Shown here piece after piece: positions 34,599-42,212 of a stretch of DNA of 64,000 bases. The DNA lies in contig OY282374.1 of NCBI GenBank assembly GCA_958295815.1, positions 2,252,856 to 2,316,855 of the forward strand, in the 5' to 3' direction. How positions within the stretch are numbered: position 1 is the stretch's first letter; each line of letters begins with the position of its first letter. The DNA comes from Candidatus Poribacteria bacterium. GTDB lineage: Bacteria; Poribacteria; WGA-4E; WGA-3G. A program made the position numbers and the translations under genes. Under the pieces are notes generated by a model. It did not search any database and had not been told where the DNA came from. It was given only the letters and a program-made list of their open reading frames with translations.

Positions 34599-35137
34599 AA
34601 AGCATAAGAGTCTGGAATTTAGAATCCGACCATGATGTTCAAGCAGTGAAATTTTTGGAAGATGAATTTGTGAAATATAGACAGCTTGGCGATATTGCCA
34701 TCCGAAAAACTGGAAGAAGTGCCCTTCGCAAGTGCCATAGAAAAGGTGCTCCGATAAGCAGCAGCTTGAGAAAAGCGATTGAGTACTGCCTCAAGCAGGA
34801 TGACTACATTATTTTTATTCTTGATTCTGACAGACAACAACAGCGAGCTTCAAAACCGCTTGCTAATGAGGTGAAACAGGTCGTCAAAGATTGCGAGTTT
34901 TCTGACAGGGTGTTTTTCGCATCCGACCTTCAAAAAGGAGAATCGGTCACACCAACACAGTGGCAGAGCATCGTCACAAGGTTTCGCACTGAAGTTCAAA
35001 GGGGTCGAGAGCAGTTTCGAGATGAATGGGATAAAACCGTGGCGCATTTCCACGATGCCTTTGCTGACACGCCAGAGGAAGAAGTGATTCGTGATTTTGA
35101 GGAAGCACTCGCAGAGGTGAGGCGTGAACGAACTTGA
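34595..35137 (+). CDS. TOPRIM-like (DUF4276-type) protein
   Basis: A 180-aa soluble protein. The start VWNLESDHDVQAVKFL gives a TOPRIM-style glutamate, and YIIFILDSDRQQQRASK supplies the DxD acidic pair. The layout resembles DUF4276 proteins, which are often coded next to AAA_21 ATPases. It would be the nuclease-like partner of the ATPase. The ATG overlaps the ATPase stop codon (ATGA) and GGAGG lies upstream, so translation is coupled. I am sure of the fold signals only moderately. Confidence 0.62.
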   Translation: MKSIRVWNLESDHDVQAVKFLEDEFVKYRQLGDIAIRKTGRSALRKCHRKGAPISSSLRKAIEYCLKQDDYIIFILDSDRQQQRASKPLANEVKQVVKDCEFSDRVFFASDLQKGESVTPTQWQSIVTRFRTEVQRGREQFRDEWDKTVAHFHDAFADTPEEEVIRDFEEALAEVRRERT

Positions 35138-35588
35138 GAACCGATGGCGCGTTTACCGAGCAACATTTGACACCAATATCTTTATCCGTTCAGTAATTGG
35201 AAAAGGGAATCTCGCTAACCAGCTGGTATCACTTTGGCGTGAAAGGCGATTTCTCCTCGTTTTATCACAACCTATCATTGATGAAGTTCAGGAAGTCCTA
35301 TCACGACGTAGATTACGCCTAAAATATGAATATACTTTGACCGAAGTCACAAATCTGATCAGCCTTCTGAAACGAGCAAGCATTATTAGGGTTCATTCAT
35401 CGTTTGAATTATGTCGAGATCCCAAGGATGATAAGCTCGTTGATTGCGCAATATCAGGACGGGTCCAATTTTTGGTGTCGTATGACAATGATCTCATAGA
35501 TGATGCTGAACTTAAAAAGAACCTATTTGAATTCGGGGTTGAAGTCACTGATCCACCGAATTTTTTAGAAAGAATCAGGAGTTTGTAG
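35124..35588 (+). CDS. PIN-domain ribonuclease (toxin-like)
   Basis: A 154-aa PIN protein of the PIN_3 / COG1569 type. Acidic active-site residues are visible: D16 (ATFDTNIF), E54 (IIDEVQEV), D103 and D107 (KDDKLVDCA), and D121/D123 (SYDNDL). PIN toxins cleave RNA. The GTG start overlaps the TOPRIM-like gene by 14 bases. No small antitoxin gene sits next to it in the same strand, so it may be controlled by the ATPase pair rather than act as a classical toxin-antitoxin pair. Its 3' end adjoins a broken DUF5615 gene on the other strand. Confidence 0.8.
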   Translation: MNELENRWRVYRATFDTNIFIRSVIGKGNLANQLVSLWRERRFLLVLSQPIIDEVQEVLSRRRLRLKYEYTLTEVTNLISLLKRASIIRVHSSFELCRDPKDDKLVDCAISGRVQFLVSYDNDLIDDAELKKNLFEFGVEVTDPPNFLERIRSL

Positions 35589-35617
35589 GGTAGGTTTTCG
35601 TCAAGCAACACGCGCAT
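35576..35617 (-). pseudogene. 5' stub of a DUF5615 (PIN-like) toxin gene
   Basis: On the minus strand an ATG at 35617 opens MRVLLDENLPYKLL, which is the typical start of DUF5615 toxins. It overlaps the DUF433 stop by 17 bases, the usual arrangement of DUF433-DUF5615 pairs. After about 10-14 codons the frame enters the 3' end of the opposite-strand PIN gene and the family resemblance stops. This looks like a gene cut off by a recombination join near 35588. Confidence 0.6.
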
Positions 35618-35816
35618 TTGCGTACTCAAGAGTCATCTCCAAATAAGCAACTGCTTGTTCGTGCGAGACTGTCGGAAAGTCAGATAGGAATGTGTCAAGC
35701 GAGTCTCCAGACACAAGGTACTGGATCAGGATTTCAACTGGCACGCGGGTACCAGCAAAAACTAAAGCACCGGGCATCACGCGTGGGTTCTGCGATATGA
35801 TTTGTTCTTTTTGCAT
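35601..35816 (-). CDS. DUF433 antitoxin-like protein
   Basis: A 71-aa DUF433 protein (NPRVMPGALVFAGTRVPVEILIQYLVSGDSLDTFLSDFPTVSHEQ), the antitoxin class usually paired with a DUF5615 PIN-like toxin. The fold is a small winged helix-like DNA binder. I chose the ATG at 35816 with AAAGGAAAG upstream; a TTG 21 bases earlier is possible. The toxin partner is present only as a 5' stub (35576-35617), so this is an orphaned antitoxin. Confidence 0.8.
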   Translation of the reverse strand: MQKEQIISQNPRVMPGALVFAGTRVPVEILIQYLVSGDSLDTFLSDFPTVSHEQAVAYLEMTLEYANARVA

Positions 35817-35868
35817 GGTGTGCTTTCCTTTACTCAAGAATTATAGATATGATTGTTGAGAATTTATG

Positions 35869-35905
35869 CTGCTGCGCGCTTGGTATTTGACTGGGCGCGC
35901 AGCAG
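35869..35905. repeat. 11-bp inverted repeat downstream of phosphofructokinase
   Basis: CTGCTGCGCGC (35869-35879) and GCGCGCAGCAG (35895-35905) are perfect arms with a 15-base loop. It lies just after the stop of the minus-strand phosphofructokinase gene and could stop transcription, but no T run follows on either strand. Confidence 0.5.
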
Positions 35906-35911
35906 TCAATA

Positions 35912-37114
35912 TTACCCAATCTCACCAATCTCAATCAATCGGTCATCCAGAGACAAATCTGGACGCGGCAGATTACCGAAAAGGGGACGGAAATACCCGG
36001 CACCCGCTGGTGACATCTGATACCGTTCCGCATCGTAGAACCTGAGATCGAGACTTCTCCGAATAACATGTCCGGTCTCATCACGCATGAGCACCTGTTC
36101 TAACGGCAGCAGTGTCGGCTCAATACCGGTCGGGGTCCGTGTGATAGTTGCAACACCGTTGAACATACCATCTGAAAGTGCCTGCACCGCAAGTGCGCCT
36201 GCCCTCATAGAGATATCCCTATCCAGCGGAATCGGGCTACCACATCGCTGGAGATAACCGAGTATCAACGCGCGGAACGCAGAACTTGAAATTTCAGGGA
36301 GCAGTTTCTTCATTGACTCAACGATAATCTCAGAGCATCCACCCGGTTTTGTATGCCCAAAAGCATCGAGTTCCGCCTCAGAATTGATCATCAATTCACC
36401 AGCATCGTTCCGAATACCTTCAGATACAACAACGATCACATTGCCCTGTTCTGCGTGTTTCTTACGAATCGCTTCTGCCAGTCTCTCCGGTTGATACCGC
36501 ACCTCTGGTACAGCAATTAAATCAGCCTGTCCGTAAGCTGCGGACAACGTTAACCAACCAGCGTCTCGTCCCATCGCCTCAACAACAATCACTCGGTCGT
36601 GTGAGTAGGTAGTCGTTCGCAAGTCCCGAACAGCGTTGATAACGCTCTGTGCGGACGAAGGGAAGCCGGGGCAGAAATAGTTCACCATTTTAGAGTAGTC
36701 AACAGCGTCTCCCTCCGGTGGATTCCCGCCTACGTCGTTATCAATAGTTTTGGTCACGAACGTGGTTGTGAATTGCTCGGACAGGGCGGTGCCAACTGTC
36801 AAGGTATCGTCGCCGCCGATCGGAATGAGACCACTAATACCCAGTTTTTTCAGGTTGTCTACTGCTTCATCTAACTTATTATCTTTAATCAGATTCGTGC
36901 GCGAACTCTTTAAGAGGGTTCCACCTCGATTTTCATCAATCAGGTCTGGGGTCAACGTAAAGTAATGTCCACCTTTTAGGACACCGCGCCATCCCTCCAT
37001 AAATCCAACCAGTTCAAAACCGAGTTCCTCGGCTTTTAGCGCGATGCCTTTAAGGGTGGCGTTAAGCGCACTGGTATCGCCACCCCCTGTTAAAACACCA
37101 ATCTTTTTGGGCAT
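35912..37114 (-). CDS. 6-phosphofructokinase, PPi-type residues
   Basis: A 400-aa phosphofructokinase. The start IGVLTGGGDTSALNATLKG and the loop GGDDT (100-104) replace the GGDGS of ATP enzymes, and TKTIDND has Lys (K122) where ATP enzymes have Gly. In this family Asp and Lys at these two places (E. coli positions 104 and 124) mark pyrophosphate use. The catalytic aspartates of TIDND are kept. It phosphorylates fructose 6-phosphate in glycolysis, and if PPi-linked the step is reversible. AAAGGAG precedes the ATG. It stands alone, 173 bases from the ThDP enzyme gene. Confidence 0.88.
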   Translation of the reverse strand: MPKKIGVLTGGGDTSALNATLKGIALKAEELGFELVGFMEGWRGVLKGGHYFTLTPDLIDENRGGTLLKSSRTNLIKDNKLDEAVDNLKKLGISGLIPIGGDDTLTVGTALSEQFTTTFVTKTIDNDVGGNPPEGDAVDYSKMVNYFCPGFPSSAQSVINAVRDLRTTTYSHDRVIVVEAMGRDAGWLTLSAAYGQADLIAVPEVRYQPERLAEAIRKKHAEQGNVIVVVSEGIRNDAGELMINSEAELDAFGHTKPGGCSEIIVESMKKLLPEISSSAFRALILGYLQRCGSPIPLDRDISMRAGALAVQALSDGMFNGVATITRTPTGIEPTLLPLEQVLMRDETGHVIRRSLDLRFYDAERYQMSPAGAGYFRPLFGNLPRPDLSLDDRLIEIGEIG

Positions 37115-37176
37115 GTTAAACTCCTTTATTTATATGTGTATTATTGCATTGCCGAGTAAGGGCAATCGAGATCATT

Positions 37177-37294
37177 TAGTTCGTCTGTAGGAGGGAACTC
37201 CGATTCCCGACATATCCGCGACGTATCGCTATTTGTAGTTCGCCTGTAGGAGGGAACTCCGATTCCTGACATATTCGCGACGTATCGCTATTTG
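37177..37294. repeat. 59-bp tandem duplication carrying the 27-bp repeat twice
   Basis: Two 59-base units (37177-37235 and 37236-37294), nearly identical, each contain CTGTAGGAGGGAACTCCG...GAC (37185-37211, 37244-37270) and CGACGTATCGCTATTTG. The end of copy 2 lies inside the ThDP gene and provides its TAG stop (37288-37290). Confidence 0.85.
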
Positions 37295-38847
37295 ACGACT
37301 TCAAGAAGCACCGGCTTATCCAAAGCGAGTGCCTTTTCAAACGTCGGCTTAAAATCGTTCGGATCTTCAACCCGTAACCCAGTAGCACCGAACGACTCCG
37401 CGAACTGTACGAAGTCTGGGTTAGTCAACTCAACGCCAATCCGTTTACCGAACCGCCGCAGCTGCCCACGTTCAATCGAGGTATACTGATTGTCGTTCAT
37501 CACAAGCGTCACAACAGGCAGGTTATACATCACGGCTGTTGCGAGATCCGGACACGTCATTAAGAAACCGCCATCACCGCTCAAGGCTACGACTTTCCGT
37601 TCCGGGTAAGCGACCTGTGCACCGATGGCACCCGTCAGTCCTATACCCATCGCAACAGAGACCCCCGAAAAGATGTAACTGCCCGGGTGATAGCACGGAA
37701 AATGATTTAATGCCCCGTATCCGGTGATATTAACATCGACTGACAAGATAGCATCGCGTGGCATCACATCCCGCATCTCCTTGAGAATCCGAGGCGGTTC
37801 AATTGCGGTAACTCGGCGGCGTAACTCGCGTAACCCTTCACCCCAACCCGCTGTCTGTTTCTCGTCGCGCAATGCTGCGTTCAACTGACGCAAAACCAGT
37901 TTCGGGTTCGCACCGATGCCAACAGTGGCGGCATATTCCTTGTGAATTTCCTCTGTATCCGCCTCAATGTGCAACAGCGGTTTAGTAACCTTGAAGCTCC
38001 AATTGCCAGTATCACGGTAGTTAAACCGCGTCCCAACAGCAACGAGAAGGTCAGATGCCTCCATTGCTGCTTGGGCAACACTATCCCGGAAAATACCGAT
38101 GACATTCGGTGAATCTTCAGGCACCGAGCCTTTCCCAAAACCTGTCATCACAATTGGCGCGTCTAACAACTCTGCGAACTCAAGCATTTCAGCAGTGGCG
38201 CGTGTATGATTGATACCACCGCCAGAGACAATCAGTGGACGTTCTGATTTACGCAGGAGTTCTAAGGCAGCGTCAATGTCTTGTGGACTTGCCATCGTCT
38301 GAATGCCGTTGTTCCACGTCGGAATTGGGAAATTAGCCTCTGCATCCAGCGCATCTTTCGCCAACTCAATCAGCACGGGTCCAGGTCTACCTGAACGGAG
38401 TGCGTTGAAGCTTCGATTGACAGCCCCCGGAATCTGATCTACCCGATGCACGATTTCCAAATGTTTCGTCATCGGAGTAAAGGCAGCCCGTTGATCCAAG
38501 CCGTGGAAGCTCTTCTTCGGATCCCGTGATGCCAAGTAAGATGGGTTCTGACCTGTAATCCAAAGAACCGGTGAGGATGCGGTGTTTGCCTCGCCAATGC
38601 CGATAGAAGCGTTATTAGAACCCGGACCCGGAACGGTCATGCAGACGCCAACCTCGCCTGTTGCACGCGCATAGCCATCTGCCATAAACGCAGCACCGCC
38701 TTCATGGCGTGTAACGTAGTGCTGGATGCTGTCTTGGTTGTTATACAGTGATTCATAGACGGTGTCCAAGTGGTTACCCGGCAACCCGAAAATAACACTA
38801 ACACCTTGTGTCTTCAAACATTCTACGAAAAGATCTCCACCTGTCAT
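37288..38847 (-). CDS. Thiamine-diphosphate enzyme, acetolactate synthase-like
   Basis: A 519-aa three-domain ThDP enzyme. The Pyr domain holds the catalytic glutamate E49 (YVTRHEGGAAFMADGYAR), the centre a DHS-like fold (PLIVSGGGINHTRATAEM), and the C-terminal domain the cofactor motif GDGGFLMTCPDL...VMNDN. It is slightly shorter than acetolactate synthase large subunit (about 570 aa) and has no neighbouring small subunit, so it may be a decarboxylase of the benzoylformate type or a carboligase; the substrate is unresolved. AAAGGAG precedes the ATG. The stop codon is supplied by a repeat. Confidence 0.82.
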   Translation of the reverse strand: MTGGDLFVECLKTQGVSVIFGLPGNHLDTVYESLYNNQDSIQHYVTRHEGGAAFMADGYARATGEVGVCMTVPGPGSNNASIGIGEANTASSPVLWITGQNPSYLASRDPKKSFHGLDQRAAFTPMTKHLEIVHRVDQIPGAVNRSFNALRSGRPGPVLIELAKDALDAEANFPIPTWNNGIQTMASPQDIDAALELLRKSERPLIVSGGGINHTRATAEMLEFAELLDAPIVMTGFGKGSVPEDSPNVIGIFRDSVAQAAMEASDLLVAVGTRFNYRDTGNWSFKVTKPLLHIEADTEEIHKEYAATVGIGANPKLVLRQLNAALRDEKQTAGWGEGLRELRRRVTAIEPPRILKEMRDVMPRDAILSVDVNITGYGALNHFPCYHPGSYIFSGVSVAMGIGLTGAIGAQVAYPERKVVALSGDGGFLMTCPDLATAVMYNLPVVTLVMNDNQYTSIERGQLRRFGKRIGVELTNPDFVQFAESFGATGLRVEDPNDFKPTFEKALALDKPVLLEVVK

Positions 38848-38886
38848 AGCTAACTCCTTTCATATACTTAGTCACAACTTCAAATT

Positions 38887-40719
38887 TTACGAAACTTCAA
38901 AAAGCCTTCCCTGCTTTGGGACAAACGCACTATTTAGATATGTTCTTCCGTCAGCATCCCAAGACGCTATATTCTTATTCGCACCTTCAAACAGATCCCA
39001 CTCCAGAACACTTGATGCCTTTCCAGGTATCTCAATCAGAGTGTCCATTGCTGCATCGCTTCTGTTAAACAGATAGAAAAGTTCGGACGTTCCTGTATCT
39101 CTATGATGTACCTGAACAGCATCCGTCACTTCATTATCTGGTTTTACGTACACTGTCGCTGGACGCAGCACCCATTTCTGCAGACATTTATCGAGTCTCT
39201 CCGCTTTCTCGTTCAGAGGACCGCGGAGAATCGTTGCACGCCGTCCATAGATAAGTTGTTCCAACGGATACGGTTCAAGTCCAATCCTGCCGTTGAGAAG
39301 ATATGGCGTCGGTTCGTCTACTATCAATCGACCCTTTGCTTTCGTAAATGCCTTCAGGCACTTCACCGTCTCTTCTTGAAGCGAGATACAACTCGGAAGT
39401 AGAACCACGCCAAACACCTCTTCAACACCTACACGGTTATTTTTTATACGAAGGCTACGGTTCCTGTGGGAGCGTTCCCCTCTGCGCGGGGCATCTATAA
39501 CCTCCGCTGAAGTCAACTCCTGTTCCGAAACAATCCTGAAATCGTATCCCAATTCCCATACCGTTTGGCAGAACCAACCCCACGCTTTCGTCACCTGATT
39601 CCATAGTTTCTTATCAGGTTTCGTCCAGAGACTTTGCGTCGGTGCCACCATCAGAAGGGGTCGCTTTGGATAACCTCTCGCTAACAGTTCCGATAACCTT
39701 GATAGGGTAGCATCGGGTTTTCCTGGACCGCTCCTATTTCTATTTATCCATAGATTAAAACCGAAACTCGCGTCTTCTACCAAGGTATGCTTATCTGTTT
39801 TGTGTGTATCTTTCCGCGAAATCCCGACATGTTGTGGACTGCTACAGACCCATTTGGCAACGGCGAACCGTTTCGGTGTATCTATCTCAGAGGCATTTAG
39901 AATTGGACAGTCCACCTGCGACAACATCGACCCTAACTCAAACTCTAATGTTTTGGCACTTGTTGGCAGGCTTAAGGCGAACTGTAGTCTCTCCTGATGA
40001 CAGAAATCACGTAGACCACCAAGAAAACAGATCGCAAATTTCGTTGTTAATCCTCGCCAAAACGTATTCCGTACTGCCGCGGAGTTGTAAGTCTCATAAA
40101 ACACCAACGCCAGATAGTCGGCGATTGTCTCTTCCATCGTTTCCAACAATGCCGGACCCCAGGGGAGCGACGACGTTCCAGCCTCTAAAACATTCGCCAA
40201 CGACAGAAATTTCGGTAATTCACAACTAAAACCAACAAGGTTTCGCTTTCCATAGGTCTCTAAATATCCAGTCAGGATGTGTTCTACGAATGCTGAAACA
40301 CCGTTGTCGCTTAAAAGGTCTGGTGCTGATTCTTCCGTTTGATGGAGCGTAATCACCGTTCGTCCGCGAAGCCGTTCGGCAATTTCAAGATCGCCTGCCA
40401 CGCATTGCCGAACGTAATCGCTGATATGATAGCACGGAGCCTCCGCATGCGGTTCTGCAATTAAATAGTACCGATGCCATTTTGTTTCGTAGGCTTGAGA
40501 CAACTTCCGCAACGATGCTTGAATTGTTGTCTCTCTATTGCCGAAGGACAGTTCTATTGCGTTCAACCGATAGCGCGTTTCCAATAGAGCAGACGGCAAC
40601 TGGATCCATGCACCCTCACCACGTCGAGACAACGCCGCTAATTCTGCTTGATGCGATGCTGATTCCTGTCGTCCGTTCCATAGTAGCACGTTTCCTGTGT
40701 TGAATGCGTCCGTCTGCAC
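38887..40719 (-). CDS. Large cytosolic protein, glycosidase-like, function unknown
   Basis: A 610-aa protein with no signal peptide. I do not firmly recognise it. The N-terminal part contains FGNRETTIQASLRKLSQAYETKWHRYYLIAEP, the centre GFNLWINRNRSGPGKPDATLSRLSELLARGYPKRPLLMVAP, and the C-terminal beta region SELFYLFNRSDAAMDTLIEIPGKASSVLEWDLFEG resembles tails of large glycoside hydrolases (GH42/GH106-like). A stretch near residue 415 (RRGERSHRNRSLRI) is encoded by a sequence matching the 27-bp repeat family. GTG start; GGGAG lies upstream. It stands between the ThDP enzyme and the permease pair. Confidence 0.6.
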   Translation of the reverse strand: MQTDAFNTGNVLLWNGRQESASHQAELAALSRRGEGAWIQLPSALLETRYRLNAIELSFGNRETTIQASLRKLSQAYETKWHRYYLIAEPHAEAPCYHISDYVRQCVAGDLEIAERLRGRTVITLHQTEESAPDLLSDNGVSAFVEHILTGYLETYGKRNLVGFSCELPKFLSLANVLEAGTSSLPWGPALLETMEETIADYLALVFYETYNSAAVRNTFWRGLTTKFAICFLGGLRDFCHQERLQFALSLPTSAKTLEFELGSMLSQVDCPILNASEIDTPKRFAVAKWVCSSPQHVGISRKDTHKTDKHTLVEDASFGFNLWINRNRSGPGKPDATLSRLSELLARGYPKRPLLMVAPTQSLWTKPDKKLWNQVTKAWGWFCQTVWELGYDFRIVSEQELTSAEVIDAPRRGERSHRNRSLRIKNNRVGVEEVFGVVLLPSCISLQEETVKCLKAFTKAKGRLIVDEPTPYLLNGRIGLEPYPLEQLIYGRRATILRGPLNEKAERLDKCLQKWVLRPATVYVKPDNEVTDAVQVHHRDTGTSELFYLFNRSDAAMDTLIEIPGKASSVLEWDLFEGANKNIASWDADGRTYLNSAFVPKQGRLFEVS

Positions 40720-40751
40720 AACTAACCGCTCCCGTTATGAATCCTAAAAAT

Positions 40752-40781
40752 TTGCAGTCCTTAGATGTTTTATGATATAAT
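40752..40781 (+). promoter_or_regulatory. Promoter of the tandem permease genes
   Basis: TTGCAG at 40752-40757 and TGATATAAT (TATAAT 40776-40781) with an 18-base spacer and extended -10. The leader to 40953 is about 165 bases. Confidence 0.6.
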
Positions 40782-40952
40782 TTACAATACCAGACGTGCT
40801 ACAGATTTCTATATTATATATTAAGAAGTTTAGCACACTTGGTGAATTCGTGCAATCAAAACTTTTTCCTATTGCTTGCTATATGAAAACCCATAATTAG
40901 TGAAATTCGCAGTAAACTTTGAAGATGCTACGTTCTGTTAAAGAGATGTGAC

Positions 40953-42203
40953 ATGAACATACTCGAAAATGTTATTTCAGCTTTTGCTATCCTTCGTGGG
41001 AGCAAACTCCGAACGATTCTCACGCTTTTAGGGATTACCATCGGCGTTGCGGGTGTGATTGCGATGATGTCTTTTGGCGCGGGTGCTGAAAAATTACTCA
41101 TGGCGGAGATCAACAACATCGGTGGACCGAGTATGTTTGGGGTTTATCGACCAGGATATGTACGCAAGAACGGACGTTGGCAACGCAACACGAGCCCACA
41201 TCACTTGGAAATGGAAGACCTTCGCGATGTTCTCTCTGAATGCCCTTCCGTTGAAGTTGCTACTGTCGAAGGCAGCTACTACATTAGTCTCGGCGTTGAC
41301 GGTAAATATCAACAAACATATCTCCGCGCAACAACGAATGAATATCAACAGGTTCGAGAATGGCGCACTGAGTACGGCAGATTCCTCGCGGACACGGACA
41401 TGGACACCTGGACAAAAGTCTGTGTCATCGGTTCAAAAATCTGGAAAGAGCAGTTTAAAGGACAGGACCCGATCGGTAAGGAAGTCGTAATCAGCAATTT
41501 TGGAAACAAAAAACGTTTCACTGTTATCGGGATCATGGAGAGCCGAGGCGACGGATTGGAGCGCGGAAAGAGCGACGACAATATGCTCTTCATTCCGATT
41601 ACAACCGCACAGAAACGGTTCTGGGGACACGATAACGTAGGACATATCATGGTGCGTGCGAAAAGTCCGCTTGTGGTAGAGCAAGCCCTAAAAGAGGTCA
41701 GGACCATCATTATGCGCAACCACGGTGGCGACGAAACCTTTTTCCGAACTTGGTCGGCGAAAAAGGGAATTGAGAACGCTAAAAGAATGATTTTTATTAT
41801 AGAAACAGTCTTGGTCGTCATCGCATCGGTTTCCTTGATTGTAGCGGGTATCGGTATTCTGAATATTATGTTGGTTTCTGTAACAGAGCGGATCCCAGAG
41901 ATAGGACTCCGAAAAGCCGTCGGCGCGAAAAGTTTTGACATCCGACTCCAATTCCTCACAGAATCAGTCCTCCTTTGCTTGATTGGTAGCTTACTTGGTA
42001 TCGCGTTCGGTGCGGTCGCTGGAAAAGGCTTCGCGTGGATAGTGGGTAAGTTTTTACAAGAATTGTCGTGGCCCTCCGTAATTACCCCTGAAGCCGTGCT
42101 GATTTCTGTGGGAGCAGGCGCAGCTATCGGCATCTTCTTTGGTTACTATCCTGCCAGCCAAGCCGCAAAACTTTCACCCATCGATGCAATCCGCCATACA
42201 TAG
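40953..42203 (+). CDS. MacB/FtsX-type ABC permease 1
   Basis: A 416-aa inner-membrane permease. One membrane segment near residues 18-40 (LLGITIGVAGVIAMMSF) is followed by a large periplasmic MacB-like core domain and three C-terminal segments (VLVVIASVSLIVAGIGILNIMLV, LLCLIGSLLGIAFGAVAG and AVLISVGAGAAIGIFFGYYPASQAAKLSPIDAIR). The C-terminal ERIPEIGLRKAVGA is the FtsX coupling motif. These move lipoproteins, peptides or drugs, or drive cell-wall enzymes, with an ABC ATPase. No ATPase gene is adjacent. It is followed 9 bases later by a close paralogue. Confidence 0.85.
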   Translation: MNILENVISAFAILRGSKLRTILTLLGITIGVAGVIAMMSFGAGAEKLLMAEINNIGGPSMFGVYRPGYVRKNGRWQRNTSPHHLEMEDLRDVLSECPSVEVATVEGSYYISLGVDGKYQQTYLRATTNEYQQVREWRTEYGRFLADTDMDTWTKVCVIGSKIWKEQFKGQDPIGKEVVISNFGNKKRFTVIGIMESRGDGLERGKSDDNMLFIPITTAQKRFWGHDNVGHIMVRAKSPLVVEQALKEVRTIIMRNHGGDETFFRTWSAKKGIENAKRMIFIIETVLVVIASVSLIVAGIGILNIMLVSVTERIPEIGLRKAVGAKSFDIRLQFLTESVLLCLIGSLLGIAFGAVAGKGFAWIVGKFLQELSWPSVITPEAVLISVGAGAAIGIFFGYYPASQAAKLSPIDAIRHT

Positions 42204-42212
42204 AGATAAAAA

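Noticed and set aside
35869..35905. Intrinsic terminator of the phosphofructokinase gene
   Set aside because: The stem is good but no T run follows on either strand, so it is listed only as an inverted repeat.
37177..37294. CRISPR-like array
   Set aside because: There are only two units with no unique spacers; the whole 59-bp unit is duplicated.
41345..42133. A 262-codon open frame on the minus strand inside the permease gene
   Set aside because: It is antisense to a conserved FtsX protein, has a repetitive low-quality translation and no ribosome site.
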